Source: Bombilactobacillus apium
Lineage (GTDB): Bacteria > Bacillota > Bacilli > Lactobacillales > Lactobacillaceae
Assembly (NCBI RefSeq): GCF_013385145.1
Contig: NZ_JABZEC010000001.1
Location: forward strand, 186,001 to 250,000
Length of the DNA stretch: 64,000 nt
Direction of reading: 5' to 3'
Part shown: in pieces, positions 56,175 through 64,000 of the stretch
How the letters are laid out: each line of letters starts with the position of its first letter
How positions within the stretch are numbered: position 1 is the stretch's first letter
Translations under genes and position numbers: made by a program
The notes under the pieces: generated by a model
Databases searched by the model: none
Seen by the model: only the letters and a program-made list of their open reading frames with translations
Told to the model about the DNA's origin: nothing

Positions 56175-58961
56175 TTAGGGATGTGGATCTTCTTGTCCCT
56201 GTTTTTTAATTAACCGTCTTAATTCTAGCAAAGTTTGCTGCTGAACGGGAGGTAAGTTTAACTCTTGAATTATTTGAGGTCCATAGGCTGAATTTTGCAA
56301 ACGAGGATCAAGAATAATTAAAATTCCTCGATCTTGGGGGGAACGAATTAGGCGTCCGACTTGTTGTTTAAGTCGACGGGTTGCAGTAGGTAAAGTTTCT
56401 ACCAAAAAAGGATTTTCTCCTTGCTGACGCCAATAATTATCTTTAGATTGGACTAAAGGATTAGTTGGTGCATCAAAAGGTAAACGGGTAATAATAACTA
56501 GCTTTAAGGCTTGCGGGGCTAAGTTCAAGCCTTCACCAAAACTCTGAGAAGCTAATAAGATGGCCCGACGATTTAGAGCAAAACGTTTTTTCAAACGAGC
56601 ATTGGAACCATGGGTACCCTGAACTAGTAATTCATAACGGTCATTTAAAGGAGTAGCTCGTAATTTTTGGGCTACGGCTTGGAGAGTGGTTAGTGAATTA
56701 AATAAGATTAAAGTTCGGCCAAGATCGGTACTGACTAGTAAGCTAAGGGCCTGCACCAGATCTTGGACATAAGTTTCGGTTGTTAATTTATTGGGAGCAG
56801 ATAGATCAGTCGGAAGATAGACTTGTAAACAGTTATCTAAAGCATAGTCTCTTTGTAATTGTAACTCTTGACTAGCGGCTTGATCAGATAAGCCCAGCTG
56901 TAAGCGAAAATTAGCGAAGCTTTGCTGATAGCTAAGACTTCCGCCCAGGAAAAAACAAGTAGAAAATGGTTCCTGAAGTTGGGCTAGGAGTTCTTGATTA
57001 ACGAAAGTTTGAGTGGCGATTTGCATCGTGTCCCAATTTTGATAATTAGTTTGGCTAATTATCAATCCCATGGGAGATTGTTGCCAAGGGGATAAGCTGG
57101 CCAAAATGGCTTCTAAATTTTGGTTTTGCTGCCAAGCAACTTGATAGTCTAATTTTAGCTGATAAAACAGATGCTGCATTTCTATCGGAGCCCCTTCAGC
57201 AATCGTCGGATAAATAGTCAAGATGGGATTTAGTTTTAAGAGCACGGCTTGTAAACTTCGGGCTAATTTTTGCAAACGTTGCTGGGTTTTAGGCGTGATT
57301 TGTTCTAGGCGGAGAGCCAGATTCAAAGGTTGTTGCCGCTGATTTAACGGGATTAAGCTTTTGAAGTAATTGCTGCTCAAATCAGCTTGCAATTGGTCTA
57401 AATATTGTTGCCAAGTATTTCTTTCAGCCTCAAAACTAGCTAAATCATTAGCTTGCCAGACTTTTAGAGAATTATTCCGTAAAAATTGGCGTAAGGGCTG
57501 ACGTTGCTGGTAAAGTAGATCGCTAACTTTTTTGAGCGTATTTTTTAAAGTCCCTAATTTTAATTGAGTTTGGGGCTCTAGGGTTTGATCCAACAGATGG
57601 TTAGCTTCATCGAAGATAACGACAGCGGCCGTTTGCCAAAGAGGATCGGTTAAATGTTTTTGGAGATAGGCATGATTAGTAATTAAGAATTGACTTTGTT
57701 GGGCTTGAAGCTGGAGATGTTGCCAAAAATCATATTTATAAAATTTTCCTTGAGTTCGCTGCCCATTGCTACAAACTAAATGACACCAATCTTGATCATA
57801 CTGGGTTAAATTGAGCTCACCGAGATCCCCTGTTTGGGTGCGGGTTAACCAGACTAGTAAGCGCAGCTTCATTAATTCGGTGCTTCGTTGATTAGTTTTT
57901 AAAAAGAGCCAATGATAAAAATTATCGAGGTCTAAATAATGCTGTGGGCTAGAGATCACCGTCGTCAAGTAAGTTTGTTGCCGAATTTGTTCCAATAAAG
58001 GAAGAGCTTCTTGGACTAATTGCTGTTGTAAAAGTCGAGTTGAAGTTGCGATGACCACTGCTTGACCTTGATCAACATAGTAAGAAAGTGGTAGCAAATA
58101 GCCTAGAGTTTTACCCATTCCTGTTGGAGCATCAATCAGGCCAATATTTGTTGGCTGTTCTAGTAATTGATGGATAAAATCCATCAATTGAGCTTGCTGG
58201 GGCCGATAATTAACTAGGGGTTCTAGTAATTTCTTTTTGGCCGCGACAGTTTGAGGATAAGAGCTAATCCTAGTTGTTGGAGTATGGCGTCGCGGACGGG
58301 TCAAGACCAAACCGTGAACTAGCACTAAGTGAGTTGGAAGAACTTTTTTGGGAGCTGATTGAGCGGCATCCGTAATTAAGTCCCCCGTTTGCCGGATTAA
58401 TCCCGAAGCAAAACGGTCCATTAGAGCTAAAGTCGGTTGGGGTAAAGATTTGAGTTGTTCTTGCAAATACAAAAATAACTGGGCGGTTGCTAAAGCATCG
58501 CTATCAGCTTGATGGGGATTAAGATGTTGAATATCTAAATAGCGAGTTAAATCGGTCAGTTTGAAACTGGGAGCTTCTGGCAATAAAACCTGAGCTAATT
58601 CGACAGTATCCACAGCTCCCAGTGGTTCTATCTCCTGCCCTGCCGCTTGTAGCTCAGCCTGTAAAAAAGGTAAATCAAAATTTACATTATGAGCTACAAA
58701 AATCCGTCCTTGGAGTAAGTTTTTAATTTGTCCAGCAATCTCCGGAAAAAGTGGTTGATCTAATAACATTTTGGGAGTAATGCCCGTTAATTCTTGAATC
58801 CGAGAAGTGAGATCTTGCTGAGGATTAATTAAAAAATTATATTGACCACTGATTTGTCCTTGATCGATTAAAACCGCGGCAAATTGAATAATCCGATCAC
58901 CTTCGCGCCATTTTGTACCGGTGGTTTCTAGGTCCACCACAATATATTTTTTATCCTTCAT
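56175..58961 (-). CDS. dinG: DinG-family protein with exonuclease and helicase domains
   Basis: 928 residues. The N-terminal DnaQ-like 3'-5' exonuclease (YIVVDLETTGTKW, FVAHNVNFDLPFLQ, HQADSDALATAQL) is followed by an XPD/DinG-type helicase: Walker A DAPTGMGKTLGYLLPL (about residue 280), DEANHLL box and the C-terminal QQVGRLIRSPQDRG motif VI. The four Fe-S cysteines of E. coli DinG are absent, as is usual for the Gram-positive exonuclease-fused form. It lies 6 bases after addA. Confidence 0.92.
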   Translation of the reverse strand: MKDKKYIVVDLETTGTKWREGDRIIQFAAVLIDQGQISGQYNFLINPQQDLTSRIQELTGITPKMLLDQPLFPEIAGQIKNLLQGRIFVAHNVNFDLPFLQAELQAAGQEIEPLGAVDTVELAQVLLPEAPSFKLTDLTRYLDIQHLNPHQADSDALATAQLFLYLQEQLKSLPQPTLALMDRFASGLIRQTGDLITDAAQSAPKKVLPTHLVLVHGLVLTRPRRHTPTTRISSYPQTVAAKKKLLEPLVNYRPQQAQLMDFIHQLLEQPTNIGLIDAPTGMGKTLGYLLPLSYYVDQGQAVVIATSTRLLQQQLVQEALPLLEQIRQQTYLTTVISSPQHYLDLDNFYHWLFLKTNQRSTELMKLRLLVWLTRTQTGDLGELNLTQYDQDWCHLVCSNGQRTQGKFYKYDFWQHLQLQAQQSQFLITNHAYLQKHLTDPLWQTAAVVIFDEANHLLDQTLEPQTQLKLGTLKNTLKKVSDLLYQQRQPLRQFLRNNSLKVWQANDLASFEAERNTWQQYLDQLQADLSSNYFKSLIPLNQRQQPLNLALRLEQITPKTQQRLQKLARSLQAVLLKLNPILTIYPTIAEGAPIEMQHLFYQLKLDYQVAWQQNQNLEAILASLSPWQQSPMGLIISQTNYQNWDTMQIATQTFVNQELLAQLQEPFSTCFFLGGSLSYQQSFANFRLQLGLSDQAASQELQLQRDYALDNCLQVYLPTDLSAPNKLTTETYVQDLVQALSLLVSTDLGRTLILFNSLTTLQAVAQKLRATPLNDRYELLVQGTHGSNARLKKRFALNRRAILLASQSFGEGLNLAPQALKLVIITRLPFDAPTNPLVQSKDNYWRQQGENPFLVETLPTATRRLKQQVGRLIRSPQDRGILIILDPRLQNSAYGPQIIQELNLPPVQQQTLLELRRLIKKQGQEDPHP

Positions 58962-58967
58962 AATTCA

Positions 58968-61900
58968 CTATTTTACTCTAACTAGCTGGTTAATTGAGAG
59001 AAAACATAAATATTTTTGAGTTACATTGCGTTGTAGAATCTGCTCTGCGGCAGTTTGATAAAGATTTAGTTGCCCAGAGTAATTAGTTACTGCTTGCGCG
59101 ATGGAATGAGGTCCCGATTTTTTCTGAGCTTCTAAATAGTCAGTTTTGTAATCAAATAAGGTAACTTGATCTTGATCATCAATAAATAAACCATCAATAA
59201 TTCCGTGAACTAAAATTTGATCGGTCTGTTTTGAATCAGTTGGATCAGCAAAAATCTTATTCGCCGGTAGTAAAAGTGAAAAAGACCACTCACGTTTTAG
59301 ACTTTGTTGATGTTCATAAATTTGTTGGCCTAAGGCAGATTGATAAAACTGCCCTAGGCTTTGATAATTAATCTTTTCGGCCAGCGCCGCACTTAAAATT
59401 CGCTTTTGAACTAGCTGTTGGGCGAATTGTTGAAAAGTTGCCACGGTTGGGATTTGTTTCAAGGAAACCTGTTGTAACAATAGGTGGGTCGCACTTCCGA
59501 CTTCTGCGGCGGTGATTTGACTAGCAGTAGTCGTTAAAAAGTTGGGCCGGGAAAATTCTGGCAAGAAAAAACGTTGTCCAGTACTACTGGTCTGTGGATC
59601 GAGAATGGGCAATTTCTGGTCAGCTGGATCGGCGAAGAGGTGTTTAATTTCTGAAACCGATTGGTAGGCTGTCGTTACTGTGGCCGGAGAATAAGGATAC
59701 TCGAAGTTGAGGATTTGGGCGGCTGTTTGGCGAAAAAGCTCCGAAACTAGTTCAGAGTTTTCTGCAGCGGGAGAACTATCAAGAATTGTTTTTTTATTTG
59801 TGCCAGAAGTTATGTTTTGACTACCATCAACGAATTGAATTTGGAAATCAAAAGCACTAGGGTCATTTTTGGTCATAGTTTCAGCTTGTAATTGACTATT
59901 TTCCCCTAAGACGTATTTGAGACAGTCTTGGAAGGAATTAAAGTTCATGCGCAAGGAACTGTCTAAAACGGTCGCCTGATGAGCACCGGTCGGTAGTTGC
60001 CATTTCTGCCAAGTTTGCTCTGGATTAACTTTAGTGGCCCCAACTAAAAATAATTTTTGTTGGGCTCGGGTCAAAGCAACATAGAGTAAACGAATTTCTT
60101 CAGAGATATTCTTATTCTTCTTTTGAACTTTCATCGCTGAAAATTGGAGACTTTCATAGAGAATCTGAGTTTGTAAATCACGATACTTAATTCCTAATCC
60201 ACCTTGAGTATCCAGTAAATATTTTTGTTTGAGATCACTAGTATTGAATTGATGGTCAATCCCGAGGACAAAGACCAAGGGGAACTCCAACCCCTTACTA
60301 CCATGAATGGTCATCACCTGAACTTCATTTTGTTGGCGGTTTGCTTCCAAGGGTTGAGCAAGATCTTTTTGGTTAGCTTGTAAATGTTTGATAAAGCGAA
60401 CAAATTGAAATAAACCCTTGAATTCCATCTGCTCAAACTGCTGGGCGCGTTGGTAGAGGGCGTGGAGATTGGCCCCTCTTTGTTGCCCATTAGCCAGTCC
60501 TTGAACGTAAGTTAAATAACCTGTATCCAAATAAATTTGCCAAATTAATTCGGCTAAACTAATTTTAGGAGTCAACTGCCGCCAATTTTCGAGCTGTTTT
60601 TGAAAGTGTTGCATCTTTTCGGTTAGTTGTTGGGTGAAATCATTATCTCGGGAGGGATTCTTTAAATAATGAGTTACTGCTTGGTAGTAGTCTCCGGTAT
60701 GTTGATTAATCCGCAAGTAGGCTAATTCATTTTCTTTTAAGCCCACTAGAGCTGAACGTAAAACAGCAACTAGCGGGATATCTTGTTCAGGATTATCAAT
60801 CACTTGAAGTAAGGCCAGCATTGTCTGAACCTCGGTAGTCTGAAAATAATTAGTTGTATCTTGTACCACAATCGGAATTTGGGCTTGCTGAAATTGAGCC
60901 ACTAAATCGTTATTCCAAGTTTTTACCCGAGTTAAGATGGCAATATCAGAGTATTGAAGGGTACGTGTTGTCTGGGTCTGCGGATTATAAATTTGGTAAT
61001 CCTGGGCCATTAAAGCTTGAATCTGCTCGATAATGACTTGAATTTGGGCCTGCTGGCGTGTCCAAGGAGCGGTTAAAGGTTCAGTCTGTAATAGAACTTC
61101 AGTTTGGCTATCAATATTCTGCGGCCAAGTAGTACCACTAATTAATTCGGATTCCTGATCGTAATCTAAATCTCCGATTTCTTGGTCCATGATCCGCTTA
61201 AAAATGGCATTTACACTGGATAAAACATTGGGCGCTGAGCGAAAATTTTCCGCTAGATGAATTAATTGTCCGTTACTGGTATCTGCTTGCATCGCCTGAT
61301 ACTTGCCGGTAAATAAATAAGGGGCTGCCTGGCGAAAACCGTAAATTGATTGCTTAACGTCCCCTACCATAAACAAATTTCCCGGTTGCTGGTGTTTAAA
61401 AGTCTGAATAATGGCTTCTTGTAAGGGATTGGTATCCTGATATTCGTCAATTAAAATTTCATCAAAAAGGTCGTAATAATATTCTTGGGCAATCGGTTGC
61501 TCATTTTTAGTGGCTTGTAAAATTTGGAGGGCATAATGTTCTAAATCATTGAAGTCTAAAGCGTGCTGGCGCTTTTTTTCCAGTTGGAATTGTTTTAAAA
61601 ATTGTTCTTCAACCTCAATCAGCTTGCTAACTAAATTTTGGCTTTGTTGAGTAATTTGTTGCCAGCTAGCATTATCTAGGGCAAAAAATTTATATTGCCA
61701 AGTTTGAATCTGCGCCGTAATCGCCTTTCTCTGCTCTTTAAAAGGCTCGGCAATCTCTGGATCACTTTTGGGCTTGACTCGCCCGGTGATTGGCACAAGT
61801 TCTAGAACAGACCGGCGCAAATTATCCCAAGTTTGCTGGGGTAACTCGGCCAAGAGTTGGGCTAATTGTTCCTGTAATTTTTTTAAACTGTCTTGGAATT

Positions 61901-62639
61901 TAGTCAATTCATCATAACTTTGGCTGGCAATCATAGCTTGATTGATCTGCAGCTTACAATAATGAAATTCGTTAGCCAGTAACGGCAGAAATTGTTGCTG
62001 ATAAAAAGAACTGTTTGTTAATTCTTCCGTGGGTTGATAGCTTTGCGTTAATTGTTGAAGCCAATTTTGGGGATCTTGATTAGTGAGGGCAAAATTAGTC
62101 AACTGAAAAATGACTGTTGCCATCTGTTCATCATCGCTCCCAGTTACAAAATTACTCTCTAGATCGTAAAAAGCCTCATCACTTTGTTGGTAGTAACGAT
62201 GGCGGACTTTTTCCCAAGCTCGCTCCTGTAAAAGACTCCGCTCATTATCATCGCTCAAGAGGCGAAAGCCTGGATTTAGGGCAATTAAATAATAGAATTT
62301 CTGGAGGATTTTGAGGCAAAAAGCATGCAGAGTACTAATTTGGGCTGCGGGAATTTGTTGTAATTGCCGGCTTAAATGGGCTTGGATTGCCGGATTAGTT
62401 GCGGTGGCTAAAGTTTGGCGGAGTTTTTTGGTTAGACGTTGTTTCATTTCTTGGGCTGCCGCATCTGTAAAAGTAACAACCAGTAAATGAGATAATTCTT
62501 GACCCGCAGTTAATTCGCGGATAATCCGGTCAACTAAGATAGTCGTTTTGCCGGACCCTGCTGAAGCCGAGACTAAGATGTCACTTCCCTGGGCAGTTAA
62601 AGCCTTTTGTTGACTGGGAGTAGCTTTAAAGTGAGCCAT
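58968..62639 (-). CDS. addA: ATP-dependent helicase/nuclease subunit A (AddA/RexA)
   Basis: UvrD-type helicase plus C-terminal nuclease of the AddAB double-strand-break repair complex. Walker A ASAGSGKTTILVDRI (about residue 25), DEYQDTNPLQ motif II, MTIHGSKGLEFP, and YVALTRAQQKLFLVG motif VI are present. The nuclease motif LFDYKTDYL lies near residue 1160. 1,223 residues, standard. Its start overlaps the addB stop by one base. Confidence 0.95.
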   Translation of the reverse strand: MAHFKATPSQQKALTAQGSDILVSASAGSGKTTILVDRIIRELTAGQELSHLLVVTFTDAAAQEMKQRLTKKLRQTLATATNPAIQAHLSRQLQQIPAAQISTLHAFCLKILQKFYYLIALNPGFRLLSDDNERSLLQERAWEKVRHRYYQQSDEAFYDLESNFVTGSDDEQMATVIFQLTNFALTNQDPQNWLQQLTQSYQPTEELTNSSFYQQQFLPLLANEFHYCKLQINQAMIASQSYDELTKFQDSLKKLQEQLAQLLAELPQQTWDNLRRSVLELVPITGRVKPKSDPEIAEPFKEQRKAITAQIQTWQYKFFALDNASWQQITQQSQNLVSKLIEVEEQFLKQFQLEKKRQHALDFNDLEHYALQILQATKNEQPIAQEYYYDLFDEILIDEYQDTNPLQEAIIQTFKHQQPGNLFMVGDVKQSIYGFRQAAPYLFTGKYQAMQADTSNGQLIHLAENFRSAPNVLSSVNAIFKRIMDQEIGDLDYDQESELISGTTWPQNIDSQTEVLLQTEPLTAPWTRQQAQIQVIIEQIQALMAQDYQIYNPQTQTTRTLQYSDIAILTRVKTWNNDLVAQFQQAQIPIVVQDTTNYFQTTEVQTMLALLQVIDNPEQDIPLVAVLRSALVGLKENELAYLRINQHTGDYYQAVTHYLKNPSRDNDFTQQLTEKMQHFQKQLENWRQLTPKISLAELIWQIYLDTGYLTYVQGLANGQQRGANLHALYQRAQQFEQMEFKGLFQFVRFIKHLQANQKDLAQPLEANRQQNEVQVMTIHGSKGLEFPLVFVLGIDHQFNTSDLKQKYLLDTQGGLGIKYRDLQTQILYESLQFSAMKVQKKNKNISEEIRLLYVALTRAQQKLFLVGATKVNPEQTWQKWQLPTGAHQATVLDSSLRMNFNSFQDCLKYVLGENSQLQAETMTKNDPSAFDFQIQFVDGSQNITSGTNKKTILDSSPAAENSELVSELFRQTAAQILNFEYPYSPATVTTAYQSVSEIKHLFADPADQKLPILDPQTSSTGQRFFLPEFSRPNFLTTTASQITAAEVGSATHLLLQQVSLKQIPTVATFQQFAQQLVQKRILSAALAEKINYQSLGQFYQSALGQQIYEHQQSLKREWSFSLLLPANKIFADPTDSKQTDQILVHGIIDGLFIDDQDQVTLFDYKTDYLEAQKKSGPHSIAQAVTNYSGQLNLYQTAAEQILQRNVTQKYLCFLSINQLVRVK

Positions 62640-64000
62640 TATTGATCCTCCTTAGAGTCTAAATGTTGAAAGAATTCTTTTCTATTCATCTTGGGGATTA
62701 AGCGATAGTTATTTTCTGGAAGCATGGCGTCAAAGCGCATGATTGGACGATAATCGCTATAAGTTAAGGCTGTAGTTTGTTGGTCAAGCCGGACGGGACT
62801 AAGGGCTAAGTCCCCTTGTAAAATCCGCTGCGCAGCCTGGATGATTAATTCTTGATTATATTGCAGCATTTCTTGTAATTGCTGTGAGGTTACGACTTTT
62901 TGCGAAGTCGGTTTATGATTTTTATTTAGTTGAAAAATAGCTGAATTTTGTCCAGACAAATCCGGCTCTAATAATTCTCCAGTAGTTCCATCATCAACTA
63001 ACAGACCTTTATAGCGATATTTTTTGAAGAGAAATTCTAAATAATTGGCTAGTTGTCCCTTTAAATCTTCAAAATTAACGGTGGGATCTTGGAGATAAAA
63101 GTAAAATCCACCTAGGGGTTGAGCTGGGGTCTCAAAGAGCGAATTATCATGAGCTAAACTTGCCAAATAAGTCAGCATTTGTAAATCTACTCCGGCATAA
63201 ACCCGATTAAATTGGAAATCGTGGGCGCTAGATTTGTAATCGACAACAAAATAATTTTCGGGATGTTGCGTCAAACGATCAATCCGATCGATTCTTCCGC
63301 GGACTACGACACTTTGTTTTTGATTAATGGGATATTCTAGCGGCTCCAAATTATGAATCGCCCCGACTTGACCAAAAGCAACTTCAGTTTTGAAAGGATA
63401 GAAATCGGCGGCTTGAGCTTGTTGGCGAATGGCTTCCAAGGCTCTTTGGACAGTTTGCGTGAGCCGCCGGCGGGCAAATTCCTCATCACTTGTAAACATG
63501 GAGAAAGCCCTTTGATCCAATAGTTGGTAAATTAATTGATTAGCCAATTGGCGGAGTTGCGGAGCAGTCAAATCGTGGAGAGAAAGTTTTTTTTCTTGTA
63601 AGGACTTGAAGGTCAGATCAAGAACGCTGTGAAAGAAGGTTCCCCGATTAGCCGGGGTGATTTTTAACTCGGTCCGGGGATGAAGATGTAAACCATAGCG
63701 TAGAAAATATTCGTAAGGATTTTGATAGAAAGTTTCCAGTTGAGAAATTGAAACGACTAACTGATCTCCGTAGAGCTGCCGTGCTAAAGCTGGCTGCAAT
63801 GATTCGGGAAGATTTTGATCAGTTAAGGAAGCCCAAATTTTTGTCAAATGAAATTTTTCTGGATCTTGCTGCCAAACTAGCTCGCGTAAAGCTTGCCAAG
63901 TCGCTGGCGGAGTCTGTTTTTGGTCTTGAGCTTGGCGGTAAATTTGAACTAGATGGTTAGTCGTAATGCTCGGACTAGCAACGGTTGCCAAAACCTCAGT
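62639..64000 (-). CDS. addB: ATP-dependent nuclease subunit B (AddB/RexB), C-terminal part
   Basis: The C-terminal about 454 residues; the frame stays open to the window edge, so the inactivated-helicase half lies beyond. The nuclease domain has RGRIDRIDRL and VVDYKSSAHDF (Asp, Lys of the active site). The four Fe-S cysteines of Bacillus AddB are missing: the first position reads FYQNPYEYF and the C-terminal cluster region reads ALTYSDYRPIMRFDA. Cluster-free forms are known as RexB in lactic acid bacteria. Confidence 0.9.
   Translation of the reverse strand, partial: TEVLATVASPSITTNHLVQIYRQAQDQKQTPPATWQALRELVWQQDPEKFHLTKIWASLTDQNLPESLQPALARQLYGDQLVVSISQLETFYQNPYEYFLRYGLHLHPRTELKITPANRGTFFHSVLDLTFKSLQEKKLSLHDLTAPQLRQLANQLIYQLLDQRAFSMFTSDEEFARRRLTQTVQRALEAIRQQAQAADFYPFKTEVAFGQVGAIHNLEPLEYPINQKQSVVVRGRIDRIDRLTQHPENYFVVDYKSSAHDFQFNRVYAGVDLQMLTYLASLAHDNSLFETPAQPLGGFYFYLQDPTVNFEDLKGQLANYLEFLFKKYRYKGLLVDDGTTGELLEPDLSGQNSAIFQLNKNHKPTSQKVVTSQQLQEMLQYNQELIIQAAQRILQGDLALSPVRLDQQTTALTYSDYRPIMRFDAMLPENNYRLIPKMNRKEFFQHLDSKEDQ

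Overview
The window looks like chromosomal DNA of a lactobacillus (Lactobacillaceae, Firmicutes). The evidence is moderately AT-rich sequence, strong AGGAG-type ribosome sites with frequent TTG/GTG starts, a class B RNase P RNA, a methionine T-box, and Firmicutes gene blocks: rbgA-rnhB-dprA-topA-hslVU, parE-parC, recU-pbp1A next to nth-dnaD-asnS, and dinG-addA-addB. No rRNA, tRNA, CRISPR array or intact mobile element was seen. The genus cannot be decided from this alone.

Layout. 1-9 kb: housekeeping genes on the + strand (C-terminal processing protease, ribosome-assembly GTPase, RNase HII, DprA, topoisomerase I, HslV/HslU protease, a mutarotase). 9-13 kb: a graveyard of two surface-protein pseudogenes. 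13-17.5 kb: a complete methionine-uptake operon (Met T-box, metQ, M20 peptidase, metN, metI). 17.6-28 kb: plsY, topoisomerase IV, a LysR regulator, Mn-dependent pyrophosphatase, an M20 peptidase and small enzymes. 28-39 kb: a mixed-orientation zone with pseudogenes (PTS IIA/GH1 remnant, 14-TM exporter), the single-recombinase gene xerS, a CBS-less guaB, a divergent Rrf2 regulator/membrane-protein pair, degV, rqcH and a frameshifted DUF2335 gene. 39-64 kb: mostly minus strand: a pyrR-carA-like-carB-like cassette behind fhs-lspA-rluD, an RNA methyltransferase, rnpB, gpsB, recU-pbp1A (+), nth, dnaD, asnS, ypmB, dinG, addA and addB (cut by the window end).

Gene orientation flips from almost all + (1-28 kb) to almost all - (39-64 kb). 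With xerS lying between, this suggests that the replication terminus is inside the window.

The most unusual locus is at 39.2-43.3 kb. An intact, translationally coupled pyrR-carA-carB-like cassette encodes a glutaminase subunit whose catalytic Cys and His are Gly and Gln. Its large-subunit partner of 801 residues (about 1,060-1,070 is usual) has lost the metal ligands of its first ATP-grasp site and has no recognisable second one. These look like retained pseudoenzymes, possibly a regulatory or sensor system derived from carbamoyl-phosphate synthetase. A second theme is loss of iron-sulfur ligands in DNA-repair enzymes (Nth and AddB), which fits a manganese-rich, iron-sparing lifestyle.
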